NCBI GenBank assembly: GCA_037576215.1
Contig: JBANDB010000012.1
Coordinates: 1,798,001 to 1,862,000, forward strand
Source of the DNA: Armillaria gallica
Lineage: Eukaryota > Basidiomycota > Agaricomycetes > Agaricales > Physalacriaceae
DNA length: 64,000 nt
Reading direction: 5' to 3'
Part shown: in pieces, positions 12,613 through 23,612 of the stretch
How the letters are laid out: every line of letters starts with the position of its first letter
Numbering within the stretch: the stretch's first letter is position 1
Made by a program: the position numbers and the translations under genes
Notes under the pieces: model-generated
What the model saw: the letters and a program-made list of their open reading frames with translations, nothing else
Databases searched by the model: none
What the model was told of the DNA's origin: nothing

Positions 12613-13238
12613 GTGGTTGGCGAGTACACGGAATCTCCAAAAACGACTGAACGATTGCATCTCGTTAAGCTCGGCATCATAGCAAGAGTACAACAGGGAT
12701 ATTATCGCTTGTAAAGACTACTCGCGTACATTAGTATATCTTCAAAGTCAACAACAACCAAATCTAGACTAAATTCATAGCGCGGGCAGATTGCTTCATT
12801 GGCAGCAGTCCTTTCACGTTCGGTTGCGATGCGGGGGCGGATATGTTCGCTATCAGTGACACTCATATCAGGACCAGACAAACCATTCCCATCTAAGATG
12901 TATGACGGAGGGTAAAGTTAGACTGGGACCAATCTGCCGTATCAAGGATGTTGTCGGCAAGCGAGAAACATACAACTTTCCTCGTAGGCAGACTGGTTCG
13001 AGTCTAGGGTAAAGTTCTGTGTGAATAGACGCTAAGAATCTCTTCAGTTCATCCAACGCTGTATAACAAGCCAAATTTTTAACGAGGACATTGAACTTCA
13101 GAAACTGAGATACCTCACAACGTTCGCAGTACGCGTTTTCGCGACGCGTAAGCAAGACTGACGTCATTCTCTTGGCATCACCTTCAATCCTTGCACTTCA
13201 ACCACCACCATCCTCGTTGTCCCTGTTCAAAAATCTCC
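12613..13238. other. Intergenic region, no convincing gene
   Basis: This holds the 3' end of GPI13 and the promoter of gene 2. A 99-residue minus-strand frame (13167-12868) is open, but it has no splice partners, motifs or homology that I recognise, so I do not call it. The CT-rich stretch just before 13239 (caccaccatcctcgttgtcc) resembles a fungal transcription-start leader. Confidence 0.4.
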
Positions 13239-14452
13239 ATGATTCAGTCAAACCCAGCCGAAAATTCAGCTGCATACGATATATTCGAGCAACTACAGGT
13301 GCGTGTCTTATTCAATGGCGCACTGCTATCAGTGACTATGCCTGTCTCAGTACCTCACGCGTTTCTTACCCATCTAGGCAGAAATTCTAAAGCCAGAACA
13401 AAAAAGGAACGAAATGCTCACAACATTATGCAAACAAATACGTGATGACGCGGACAAGCTAGCCGAGAAGCATGAAAAGACGCAGTTGGCGTTAGACCGA
13501 GCCAACGAATCAGTCCGTGCCCTCGAGGATAGTCGGAAGCGACGGTTCAAAATGTACGAATCACACCTAGCTCATAAGGTCAGTGCGCTTGCTTGTCTGT
13601 GTCTCATCAGGACTGATACTTGCGAGTCCAGGCTCGAGCATTTCACCGAGAAGTCGTAGATCTGGTCGATGAAGCGGAACTACATCGAAGAAAGCAAATA
13701 TCCGACTTATTCCCCACCAAGTTCACCCCAGACGTCGTGCACGACACAGTGTTCATCTTCAAGGATATTGACAAGGCCATGCAAGTGGTCAAAACCGTCT
13801 GTCCTATTCGTTGTTCGATGTTCAGTGGAACTTATGCTGCATCGACATCGTTCTAGCATATCGGAAACGTCGAGTACGTGTGTCACCCGAGGGAACCTCA
13901 TGGACTCCCTATCCGGACAACAATCGGTCAATTCGGATATTGCTTCGACGCCAAGATACCTGGTAACGGGCTCTTTGAACTCATAGTAGAAACGGGGCCA
14001 TCCGAGGTGACTTGGCGATCTACCCCCTTGACAAGGACTATCGCAGCGCTCATGCCATCCAGTATGTGTACCACGACCGCTATATAAGCTCGCCTTTCGA
14101 AGGGGACGAGTATATGCACTTGTCGGAATGGCACGCTACAGACCTAGAAGTAGATCTCTACTATTCTCTTTCTTTAACACAGCTAATCCTTTGGTTGCAG
14201 ACTCGCTATATATGTGCCCGAGCTATCGCCCACGAAGGCCTCCAACCCGGTCAGATCCCAGCCAGAGTTGACATCCTTTCGATTATGCGAGACCTCGATT
14301 TTGGCGACCGTCGCATCTCAGCGCACCAACTACAGTGTGCTGGGTATAACCCTTTGCTGAGGTATAGGCTTCACACCACCGCACAATCACTGCAGGCAAA
14401 AGTTGTCGGGGAGCCATCGAAGGCGAAGAAAAGGTTGCGGACATCTAGTTAG
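13239..14452 (+). CDS. Coiled-coil protein, paralogue of gene 1 (gene 2)
   Basis: Exons 13239-13298, 13378-13578, 13632-13796, 13857-13962, 14007-14149 and 14201-14452 give 308 aa starting MIQSNPAENSAAYDIFEQLQ. Exon 2 is a coiled coil (DKLAEKHEKTQLALDRANES). Later blocks match gene 1 at 1108-2581: DTVFIFKDIDKAMQVVK, IGQFGYCFDAK, QYVYHDRYIS...EYMHLSEW, then an intron directly before TRYICARAIAHEGL. The C-terminus is basic (KAKKRLRTSS). Function unknown. The fourth intron is ambiguous: the sequence I assign to it (13963-14006) still encodes FELIVETG, which is conserved in gene 1. Keeping that peptide would need a 29-nt intron (14007-14035) instead. Shared intron positions show that the two genes descend from one ancestor. 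Confidence 0.65.
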
Positions 14453-14990
14453 GACTGAGATTGATACATGGTCACGGCCTCCTTTCAAACTTGCGTCGTG
14501 CGGCTGAACTTCGATACCTTCGTGAAAGAGTAGGCAATGTAAACAGATGAAGCCGGAGACGACAGAATTCCAGGGACGGGAATATGAGCATAGACGGCAG
14601 CCCGGGAATAACAACAAAGGCGGATATCCTTTTTGACGGCGACTTTCAGTGTTTATTACTTAATTCCACGCACGAGTGTATAAAAACCCCCTCCTCCACT
14701 GAGGCACATGGGGTAATTAAATATCGGTATGGGGTAATCAAATAATCACATTGATACTGCCAGTGCAACGCCTACTACATATACACAATTCGCACCAGGT
14801 TTCAGCTTCTCTCTATCGATCGATCGTAACTTGTAAAGTCCGACCCACTTTCCAAGCTCGATCAACATTATCAGTTAGGTGCTGTTAGGCGCCGTGGTGC
14901 TTCTTCTAGCGCTAGAACATGTGGCAGTGATGAGGCGTGCTTCTATCTTTCTCTCCACCATCGTCCTCCCTTCAACAGCTACTAAACCTG
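14453..14990. promoter_or_regulatory. Intergenic region with the 5' leader of DUF6535 gene A
   Basis: No coding pattern until the leader. The last 120 bases (a gctagaacatg-like motif, then a CT-rich tract ctttctctccaccatcgtcc just before the ATG) are shared with genes C, D and E, so they are probably the common core promoter and 5' UTR of the family. Upstream there is a short repeated phrase (ggggtaattaaat / ggggtaatcaaat near 14712-14741). Confidence 0.45.
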
Positions 14991-17979
14991 ATGTCAATTT
15001 ACGAAACCGACAGAGCGTCGTCCTTGGATCTGGGGGAGGACGAAGCCATTGCACACAAGGATACACCGGAGGGCGAAGAGCAAGGAATTGGAAGAGGCGA
15101 GGAGCGTCAGCCAGACGAGGTAGCAGGAGGGCAGGACCAGGATGAAGCCCCCGCCGCCGCCCCTACTGCAGCCAATGCGAAGACACTTTTTGGGATGAAG
15201 AGATCGAACCCCGCTGTTAAGAAAGGTGTGAAAACTACTTACGATCATTTTCCTCTTGTATCTCATGAATTCTAGGCAACGATTCCTACGACTACGAGCA
15301 AAAATACCCTGAGGATGCGCCTTATGAAGAGGCAGCCCCAGCGGCGAGGGTTTGGAGAACGTACGAAGATGAAAGCAGGAAACACGATGCCAACATGGTC
15401 GAAGAATCGCAGGATAATGTCGACGTACTCCTCGTCTTTGTGAGTCCTTTCGTTGCCTTGCTTTCCTTACTGAGTCTTGTCCAAGGCGGGTCTTTTCTCG
15501 GCAGTCGTGACGACATTTGTAGTGCAAACGTCGCAGAGTCTGCAGCCGGACTACGCCGCTATGTCGGCCTCTCTACTCTATGAGTCGGTCCTCGTGCAAC
15601 GTGCCATCGCCAACGGTTCCCCGGTCAGCTCCATCGCCCCATCGCCCCTCAATCCCACCATCGCTTTTGTTCCCGCTACCACGGATATCTGGGTGAACGG
15701 GCTGTGGTTCACCAGCCTGTTCCTCAGTCTGACGACTGCACTCGTTGCCGTTCTCGTGAAACAGTGGCTGCACCACTATGTTGCTCTCCCTTCCGGAACA
15801 CCGCGTGACCGCAGTCTTACCCGTCAGTTCCGATATACCGGCTTTCAAAAGTGGCATGTCCAGGTCATCATAGGACTACTTCCTGTTCTTATGCACCTTG
15901 CCCTCGCAATATTTCTTGTAGGCTTGGTGATTTTCTTGCATCCCCTTCGGAAATCTCTGTCGTGGATCACTTGTGCAGGAACCATTCTTGTATACACTGC
16001 TTATGCGGTGGCGACTATTCTTCCCATTGTCTTCCCTCAATGCCCCTATCGTACACCTCTCTGCGATCTGGTCTACAGTATCGTCCCGCAAGTGTCATGG
16101 GACGACAAATGGGAGTTTTTCTTTTGGTGTAGACAAGGATCTTTTTGGGCCTTGTCCTACCTTCTTCCCCACGTACAAGCAAGAAATTCACGGTCGATGA
16201 TAGAGTCTGAGGTTGTGAAACAGACGTCAACAAACTTGGCGGCTGAAGCACTGCACTGGCTCTTCTCAGCATCTTCTAATCCCACCGTCCAGAGTATAGT
16301 AATACAGTCCATTGGCGGGCTGCCAATGGCATCGGAAGACAAACTTCTTGCACTTCAAGGAGATAATAGAGTAATGGATACCTTGCAGAACACTTTGGTC
16401 ACACAATGCCTCCAGATGAAAGGTTCCCATGAACCAGTGCCAGGCATGGAACTCAAGCTCGGACGTTTGCTTCGCTCTCATCCTCGCTGTGACTGGAACC
16501 CTAAAGCTAATTATTATTCATCTGAGCGCATCGTCGAGATTCTATCCAATGGTCATTCCTTGAACGACAGAGAAATATTCGAATCTGTCCGTTCTGGCAC
16601 AATTTTCATGGATGTCACTCATTCTCCAAAGCTGCCGCCACGTTGTTGGCACCTTCTTATAGTTGAATCGTATGTTCTTAATCCTCTGGATCCTGATAAC
16701 GATCATCATACCAATATGTTCCTACTTCATCTCTGCTCTGCTCTCTTAAACTCGTTCAACACATTGAAGGATGGCCTAATGCAGGACTTTAATTCCCCAT
16801 TGGTTCTTGATTTCATGGATGCATTACCCTATTTTCTTGACAAAATCTATGACGATTTTCTCTCCATGTTTTCCCAATTCGTCAAAGATCCAGCTTTGAG
16901 CGAGCCATCGTTGCCCCAATCTCTGAGGGTGCTTGTGGCGGTCATCGAATTCCTACTTCATAGACTTTCAACTCTGCCCGAGTATGATGCCTTTGATACC
17001 ACCATTTATCCGTCGTTAGCCACGGCGGTTCAGTGGATCCAATACCAAACGTTCTCATCCCAGGAAGCTACTGCTGTTGTAGCGCTACTTGAAGATATCC
17101 TTGCTCCTTCGGTCATTGCATCCAGGAGTATTAACCCAGATTGGGGCCAGTTGTGCAGTGACGCTATCCTCGCCTATGATTATTTGACGACCATTTCCCC
17201 TTCTATTTGCTCTTTGCGCGGTCTCCGATCAGTGGTTGATTTTATGACAATATATTGGAGCTATGACGACCATTGGCGGTATCAGTGCTACCAGTCTGAC
17301 CCTGCATGTAGGCTGTTGACTAATCTCCTCGCGAGGCGCATTCCAGTAGCTTTTACTGTCTTCCGTGAAAACCAATGTCTGCAGTTTCTTGGAAATCATA
17401 CATTTCATGTGGCATCAATGCCGTTGGTTAGCGAGTACGTTGCAGGAATTGCCGCCATGCAACAAGGATCAGATGGAGCTGTGGATGCAGAAATACTTCA
17501 GCAGCACGTTGGCTACCTCCGTGACCCACATAATCGTTTTGCCGCGTGTTCTATCTTGGCCACACATGGCAGCGGGAATGTAGACCGGACTGCCATTCAG
17601 AGGGACATCATGACACTTGTACAGCTATGTCCACGAGACGCTGTCTGGGACGAGTGTCGCAGGAAACTTCATGATCTAGTAGAAAGCGATGGCGGGGACT
17701 TTTTCAGTAAACAGTTGGTCACACCGTTGGGTTATGGGTCAAGGCGCCCTCTGCAGGCTGACGAAATCCAAGTCGAAAAAGACAACATCAGATACGCGAT
17801 ACATATTCTTGATGACTTTTTTGATGGCAGAGCACACACTAGCATGGTGAGCTGAAGTTCCGTTCATCGAAAACATTGCCTTTCACTAACAGACAATCCA
17901 GAGCCGCTTAGATCGCTTTTTAGGATGGTGTCTTGGCCGAAAGCTAGAGGATAGGCCGGAACAAGAGCAGCAGGTTTAG
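14991..17979 (+). CDS. DUF6535 multi-pass membrane protein, copy A
   Basis: Exons 14991-15225, 15276-15439, 15486-17846 and 17902-17979 give about 945 aa. An acidic disordered N-terminus leads to the DUF6535 domain: SYDYEQKYPEDAPYEEAAPA, ARVWRTYEDES, DNVDVLLVF, AGLFSAVVTTFVVQTSQSLQ, NPTIAFVPATTDIWVNGLWF, then VKQWLHHYVALPSGTPRDRS. Four membrane helices lie at about 134-152, 203-225, 258-285 and 291-317. The roughly 600-residue tail is helical, repeat-like (ARM/HEAT-like in appearance) and probably cytosolic. If the last intron is retained, translation stops at once (GTG AGC TGA, 17855); if spliced, a 25-residue tail ending PEQEQQV is added. Every frame is open, so the gene looks functional. 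The family has no known biochemical role. Confidence 0.85.
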
Positions 17980-18299
17980 TGTGCTATAAAGATATGAGGT
18001 GTGAGCGGAGGTTTGGCGAACAAACTTCAATGACGAGCTGGATGGGATGCTCCGTTGGTAATGCATTGGGGTTATATTTGTAATGCTACCATATGAATTT
18101 GTTTGCAAGGTTGTAAGAAGGAAAACTTCGAAAGCCTGTCCGTACTAGAAAGTTGAACGTTGAAGGTCCAAGCGTTACGAGAATGGCCTGTACTTGACTA
18201 CAACATTACCGTAAAATGTTATTCTAGCCCTGCGCGTCGTTGACTAGGCTCCTCACTGTCTTCCTGTTGAGCGACTTTCGGTATTCGTTAATTCTGATG

Positions 18300-19085
18300 C
18301 CGGCAGATGTGGTCGCAAAGAACATCAAAATCATACATTGATACCGTACAAGTTACGAACGATACAGACGCTGAGCCCATATATGGAGACTGGCCTCCAA
18401 CCAGCGGCGAGGGCATACCCCTACCCCTACCCATCCGCGGAGTACCCTTTGGAGAATTTGCAAGATATACGTTGTCGGATCAGGTGAGCTTGCACCCGGA
18501 GACATTACAGGCCCACTAACAAGGCTAACCGGCGGCGGAGGTGCAAAGTTTTGTATAGGTATACCTCCCGCGCTTCGACGGCTCATATGCGTCCGCCTTC
18601 CAGCCCTCGAGGAGGAGGACGCACTGCTCCTTTTGCCGCTCGACGCCGGAAGAGGGTAGTTGTAAGCTGGATTTGAGCGCCCGGCCTGGAGGAAGGGGAT
18701 ATTTGAATCCAGGAGGAGTAGACCATTGAGCGCGGGGGGTGAGGTATGTGAAGAGATTCCTGCTGAGATTCCCTCTGATATGACATGTAGCTGGTTCGCA
18801 GGTTCGCGATCTGGTCTTGAGAATGAAGGCCGTCATTGTGGCAGTAGTCGTGTCGGGTGTCGAGATGCGGCGTTCGGCATCATAAGGTGGACGGAATGGC
18901 GCCACCACAAAGGGCTGGCGCGCGCTGCTGTGCTGGTGTTAGAGGCCGCTCCTGCATTTTTTCCATAGACCGAGAAATTACGGGGGATTCTTCCTCGGAA
19001 GCATTGGGTGAGTTTGAGGGACAGAACGCGGCGTATGACGGCGACGCGATTCAGAGCCATCATTTCCCTTTTTGGCTTTTCACCA
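18300..19085 (-). pseudogene. Shortened copy of a Pro/Ser-rich gene (P')
   Basis: Minus-strand sequence similar along its length to 44895-46950 but missing a large middle part. Both begin with MMALNR...RRVLSLK just upstream of a truncated DUF6535 gene and run divergently from it. Recognisable stretches encode Pro-rich sequence (PPGFKYPLPPGR in one frame). No frame is open for long, so I regard it as a relic. I do not recognise the parent gene. Confidence 0.4.
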
Positions 19086-19221
19086 TCAACGGCGTCAATC
19101 TGCAGCATCCATAGCGCTTGTCTGCATCCAGGCTCCTTGGAATCGCCTATGTTCTTTCATCCCTTCAACATTGTCCTCCTTTCGCCAGATATTCGACTTT
19201 ACTATGCCAGTTAACCAAATC

Positions 19222-20345
19222 GATGGTTCATCGAGCTCGAACAGGTCACATCGAAACCATCAGCGACGACGATAATGAAGAGACCAAAGAATGAGAAGAC
19301 GAATAGTAAGTCCATGTCCAAGAGGTACAGGCAGAGGAAGGTCAATCCGAACAGAAGTGATCTACCATGGCCTTACCGAACGCTAGAGTAAAGAAGATTA
19401 ATGGAAAGATGGCTAGGAAAGGTATGCAAAATGTTTCATCATTGGCGATATATCTCATCAAGTGTTGACTGGGAAATGACGTGTATAACTACGAAGAAAA
19501 ATATCCTGACGATGCTCCCTATAAAGAGACACCACCGAATGCGAGGGCCTGGAGAACGTACGAAGATGGAAGCAGGATTCAGGACGAACATAGTTGGAGA
19601 GTCTCGAGATGGTGTCGACGTGTTGCTCATTTTTGTAAGCCCTTTGCTTTTCGTCTTCTTGAACTGAGGGTGTCGAAGGCGAGCCTTTTCTCGGCAGTCG
19701 TGACGACCCTTGTTGCCCACACATAGCAGAACCTACAGGCGGACTATACTGCCGTATCGGCGTCTCTCCTTTTCGAATTAGTCCTCATTCAACATGCCAT
19801 CGCCAATGGTTCTTCGGTCACTGCCATTCCTTCTTCTCCACTGAACCCCAACATTGCCTGTGTTCCCGCACCAATCAGACCACCCGCGAAGAATCACTTT
19901 CGGTTCTTCTAATACGTCTATTCCAGGCGCAGGGACGTATACTTTTCATCCAACCGAATCGGGTCCTACGACCCTCGTGCTTACTGTATGGCACCCCAGC
20001 TACATGGACGATTTGGATACGTTGGAAGCGGTTCGATACCAATATGCCATATTCTCTCACTCTTCGAACGTTGCCACCACTCCAGATATGTCAGCCATAT
20101 TGACGAACACGCGTCCAAGGAGCTAGCAGATACCACAGACGTTTTATTCTCGTCAACAGGGACTCCAGGGAACTGGTGAGGGAGTTTGATGAGAAGATAT
20201 TGGTCCAGGAAGATCCTACGATGCAGGAACGCTGTCACAAGAAAGATCCAGCGAAGTCTACGAAGGGCAAACGATGAACGATGAACATCCTCTGATTCCT
20301 CTCCAGTACTTCGAGCGTGCAGTACCACCGGATCAGCAGGACTAA
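19222..20345 (+). pseudogene. Truncated DUF6535 gene fused to a senescence-domain-like fragment (copy B)
   Basis: The first part follows the DUF6535 exon plan: VYNYEEKYPDDAPY, ARAWRTYEDGS, DGVDVLLIF, then EASLFSAVVTTLVAHT. A TAG stops it inside the first membrane helix, and homology continues only as far as the FVPA block (about 19871). There the sequence switches to an unrelated segment whose frames encode FHPTESGPTTLVLTV, HIDEHASKELAD and ILVQEDPTM. This arrangement resembles my memory of fungal spartin/senescence-domain proteins, but I am not sure of that. The in-frame stop and frame changes make it a pseudogene. Copy F at 47.1 kb has the same junction. Confidence 0.6.
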
Positions 20346-20539
20346 ATCACGAAATCCGCTGTCATCGTAAGGTACGAGCTATTCGGTCTACTTTCGCCTG
20401 GTATTCATTGACATTGCATGAGCTAGTCGTGCCATCACCCACACGACCAGCTTATCGTTAACTGCCGTCGACTCGGCATCAAGTTATTACAGGGCGCTTT
20501 CACCGTACCATCACGCTAATGCGCAGCCAGCGGAAGACG

Positions 20540-20893
20540 ATGAGATGTTAACGTTTCTGCAGGATATTGACGTGAGGAAGTAAACTCGCAGTCTACACGC
20601 CAGGCGTTTCAGGAACTACCCCCGCCACAGAGGGACAAAGGCTGGTTGCGTTTCATCACCTGGTGCTATGCTAACGAGTGAAGGGGAAGTGGAGGAGAAG
20701 CTTCGAAGGACGAACGACGTTCCTGGTGAGTCTAGGAGGTACTGAGGGAAGCATCCGGAGGAAGAAGACTGGTAGCACCGAGGGTCGTGGGAGGGAGAGT
20801 CCAACTGGACTTGGGAGGAGGGGATTCGACCCCGAGGTCACCTGCGAGCCAAGGCTCAGAAGAGGTGCTAGGGAAAATGAAATTTGATGACGA
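20540..20893 (+). repeat. Repeat module upstream of the protease gene (also inverted at 48.7-49.0 kb)
   Basis: This segment (for example ggaactacccccgccacaga and gagagtccaactggacttgg) recurs on the opposite strand at 48697-49017 and in shortened form at 38112-38200. A frame encodes a charged Gly/Arg-rich peptide, but there is no reliable gene. The module's last 60 bases (gcgagccaaggctcagaaga) also occur just after the protease stop codon. Confidence 0.6.
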
Positions 20894-20934
20894 CCGTAGA
20901 CGGGGGTGACTTGTGCTTGTCTTAGACCTCCCAC

Positions 20935-21150
20935 CTGCCGTCAGACACGCATGACGTCGTTTTGGGGCCCTGATTTCCTTGCTTCTTGATAGGAACAACA
21001 CCTCCTCACGCTGTGACGTTCCTCGCCCTCAATTTTGACATTCTCCTTGCTTGAACGGTGAGTGAATAGTGTCCGCCGCAAATCTAAGACTGATACTGAT
21101 TGAATTTAAAGGACGCAGAAGCCTCGGTCCGGCCTCATTCTGATGACATC
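20935..21150 (+). promoter_or_regulatory. Promoter/5' leader of the serine-protease gene
   Basis: The 200 bp before the ATG (acacgcatgacgtcgtttt ... ccgcaaatctaagactgata ... tgatgacatc) have a diverged second copy at 38205-38395 that is not followed by a protease gene. The coding frame is open upstream to 21100, but only a TTG is there, so I start at ATG 21151. Confidence 0.5.
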
Positions 21151-22767
21151 ATGTCTACGGGAGATATCCCCCTGCCGCAGAGCTCTTTCTTTACGCTCCC
21201 GTCCCCTCCGTCAGAGATGGAGGCTAAGTCCTACTACGGCCTGCCCTCTTTCCCGGTCTTGGTCGCTCGCACTGGCATCACTCCGTGGAAGGCGCCCACC
21301 GGCCCGGAGGCGTACCGGAAGCTCAAGGAGCTCCGCGTCGTCGGCAACCACCCGCTCAAGGAGGTCTGGGAAGGCAACCTGGCTCTCAAGATCCACGCCC
21401 TTCTGGACTCGATGAAGGTGAAGTGGACTAGCACCGACGTCGTCCGCATCAGGAACGTCGGAGAGTCTTCCGCCCCCGTTATTCTCTGGATCGGCGTGAT
21501 GCCCGCATCTCTCTCTGGCGATGACGGCGTCGTCGTGGCCTCCAAGTGTCGGGAGCTTCTTGTAGAATACAATATCGCCGACGTCGACGTCGAGATCCGC
21601 GAGTCGGTTGTTACCCGCTCAGCCGGTCCCAAGCTCTTCACGTCTGCCTACTCTTTCGACTCCACCGAAGATGTCCGCGACCCTCTTACTACTACGCTTG
21701 GTTTCCCCATCTGTGCCCAGTCTACGCCTTGGGCTGAGGGTACCGGCGGCTTCTTTATTACCGAGGGTGGGAGTACCGAGAGGCTCCTCCTCGTCACCGC
21801 TCGCCACGTTGTCTTCACACCGGACAAGAACGATAACAAGCACTTTGAGTATAAGAACGACAGCCAGCGCCGTTATAACGTCACGCTCTTCAGCGATGCG
21901 GCGTTCAACAAGTACCTCGGATCTATCCAGACCGAGATCGAAGGCAAGGCAATTACCGCCCAGTATCAGGAGAGACGTATTAGGGCGTTTGAGGGGAAGG
22001 ACGACCCGGCAGCCAACAGGGCGCGCCAGTCAGCCCAGACCGGGTTGGACAAGACGAGGAGGGTGATGGGGGGGCTCAATACCTTCTACCAGGATGTTTT
22101 GACTCACTGGGCCACCTCGGAGAACCGCGTTCTGGGCCATGTTATCCTCTCTCCTCCCATTAGCGTCGGCAGCAGCAGCGAGAATTATACCGAGGACTGG
22201 GCCGTCATCGAGATCGACGCCTCCAAGGTCAACGCGAGCAATTTCAACGGCAACGCCATCGACCTCGGTGCCCGCATCCCAGTCGGCGAGTTCGCTCGTA
22301 TGATGTGCCCCAAGAATCTCCATTCCTTCCTGTATCCGCTCGACCGTCTTCTGAGGCTCCAGGGCACCATTCCGGACGAGGAGATGCGTCACCCAACCGC
22401 ACTCGACCAGAACGACGACCCGTGCCTTATGGTGATCAAGCGCGGTAACACCACCGGCCTGACCGTCGGCCGTGCCAACGACATTTGCTCCTACGCCCGT
22501 ATCTACGACGACGATGACAAAGCCGAGACCTCCAAAGAATGGGCCATCCTCCCGTTTGACTCCAAGTCCGGCGCCTTCTCGGAGAAGGGCGACTCGGGTT
22601 CTGTCATCGTCGACGGCCTCGGACGCGTCGGCGGCCTCCTCACCGGCGGTGCTGGCACCACGGCCTCCTTGGACATCACCTACGCCACACCCATTAGCTT
22701 CCTCCTCAAGCGCATGCAAGACAACGGACTCCACAAGCTCAACATCAACCCGGTCCTCACCGCCTAG
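21151..22767 (+). CDS. Trypsin-fold serine protease-like protein, 538 aa
   Basis: A single long exon with markedly higher GC, especially at third positions, than its surroundings. The C-terminal two thirds show a chymotrypsin-type triad: His219 in LLLVTARHVVF, Asp349 in TEDWAVIEID and Ser482 in EKGDSGSVIVD, followed by GGLLTGG and TYATPISFLL. A helical insertion of about 80 residues (ITAQYQERRIRAFEGKDDPA onward) sits between His and Asp. No signal peptide is visible, so it is probably intracellular. The N-terminal 160 residues (with VLVARTGITPWKAPTGPEAY) are a separate unidentified domain. It resembles intronless trypsin-like proteins common in Agaricomycetes. All triad residues are present, so it may be active. 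Related repeat sequence flanks it on both sides, which suggests it travels with its flanks. Confidence 0.8.
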   Translation: MSTGDIPLPQSSFFTLPSPPSEMEAKSYYGLPSFPVLVARTGITPWKAPTGPEAYRKLKELRVVGNHPLKEVWEGNLALKIHALLDSMKVKWTSTDVVRIRNVGESSAPVILWIGVMPASLSGDDGVVVASKCRELLVEYNIADVDVEIRESVVTRSAGPKLFTSAYSFDSTEDVRDPLTTTLGFPICAQSTPWAEGTGGFFITEGGSTERLLLVTARHVVFTPDKNDNKHFEYKNDSQRRYNVTLFSDAAFNKYLGSIQTEIEGKAITAQYQERRIRAFEGKDDPAANRARQSAQTGLDKTRRVMGGLNTFYQDVLTHWATSENRVLGHVILSPPISVGSSSENYTEDWAVIEIDASKVNASNFNGNAIDLGARIPVGEFARMMCPKNLHSFLYPLDRLLRLQGTIPDEEMRHPTALDQNDDPCLMVIKRGNTTGLTVGRANDICSYARIYDDDDKAETSKEWAILPFDSKSGAFSEKGDSGSVIVDGLGRVGGLLTGGAGTTASLDITYATPISFLLKRMQDNGLHKLNINPVLTA

Positions 22768-22809
22768 ACGCATTTGCCAGATTGACTCCCAACGAAATTC
22801 AGCAATTTA

Positions 22810-22890
22810 TCCCGGAGACGCTGGCGAGGCGAATGCGAGCCAAGGGTTAGAAGAGGTGATAGGAAAAAAAATGGAGTTTCATGATGCGAA
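22810..22890 (+). repeat. Short copy of the upstream module after the protease gene
   Basis: gcgagccaagggttagaagag and the following bases match 20847-20893 in the same orientation, so the protease gene lies between direct repeats about 2 kb apart. The match is imperfect. Confidence 0.5.
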
Positions 22891-23009
22891 ACAACGAAAA
22901 GATGTCGTGTAGCTAATATACGACTTGACAATGTACATACAGAGTCCCATGAATCTGTATAACCGTGATATGATATCACATTTGATGGTATAGATGAGTG
23001 TCATCGGGC

Positions 23010-23612
23010 TTAAGCGTCGTAGTGGGCGTTCCAGCAAGAGGTGTCGTAGTGTTTGTGGTCGTCCTTGCAGTCCTTTCCATCTTTCTTTCCATCCTTGCGG
23101 TTCTTGTCGTCATCAGTCATCCTCCCACGTCTTGATGTCGATGATCTTCGTAAACAGCTCGCAGACGAACTTGTCATAGGATTCATCTCTCGAGTAAACT
23201 ATAAAGATATGAAATAAGAAACGAGTGAGCGGGGAAAAACATCGGATGTACCCTGGCAGGAGTTGCACTTGTCGTCCTTCTCACAAACGTTCTTGCATTC
23301 TGAGGACAAGGCGTCGGCGACATGGTCAAAAATGAAGAGATGCACTTACCAATTTTGAAAGTGACCTTGTCGACATCCTTGTGGTTTTAGGGAGTGTACT
23401 TGCCTTTGTTCCACCTCCTGAAATCCTTCTTGTGCTCAAAGACCGATTCCCAGGTGCAATCCTTGCGCCATTGGTCCCTGTTGCCGTATTTGTAGTCCTT
23501 GCCCTTGTAATCAACGCCGTGATACGAGTCGTCCGCAGCTTGATCAGAAGCGGAGAGCGCGAGGATCGCGAGAGCGGCGAGAGAGATGGGGGTGACTGAT
23601 AAACGTATAGTG
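23010..23612 (-). pseudogene. Broken gene for a small secreted Cys-rich protein
   Basis: Read on the minus strand, a hydrophobic leader (ISLAALAILALSASD) precedes DYKGKDYKYGNRDQWRKDC, then an intron, ECKNVCEKDDKCNSCQ, another intron, DESYDKFVCELFTKIIDI, and a Lys/Asp-rich end with TSCWNAHYDA. Three defects are visible: no ATG at the expected leader start (ATA CGT where ATG CGT would fit), an in-frame TAA after KGKYTP, and a frame change before the last block. The pattern of leader plus paired Cys suggests a former small secreted protein. I do not recognise the family. Confidence 0.55.

Noticed and set aside
12868..13167. 99-residue minus-strand frame between GPI13 and gene 2
   Set aside because: No homology, splice partners or leader, and it overlaps the probable promoter of gene 2.
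14991..17979. DUF6535 copies as ABC-transporter or ion-channel subunits
   Set aside because: There are only four clear helices, with no Walker, pore or selectivity motif. The DUF6535 block match is specific.
22030..22773. Minus-strand frame of 247 codons antisense to the serine protease
   Set aside because: GC-rich coding sequence on the plus strand creates long antisense frames; the sense strand has the catalytic triad and the antisense peptide has no recognisable features.
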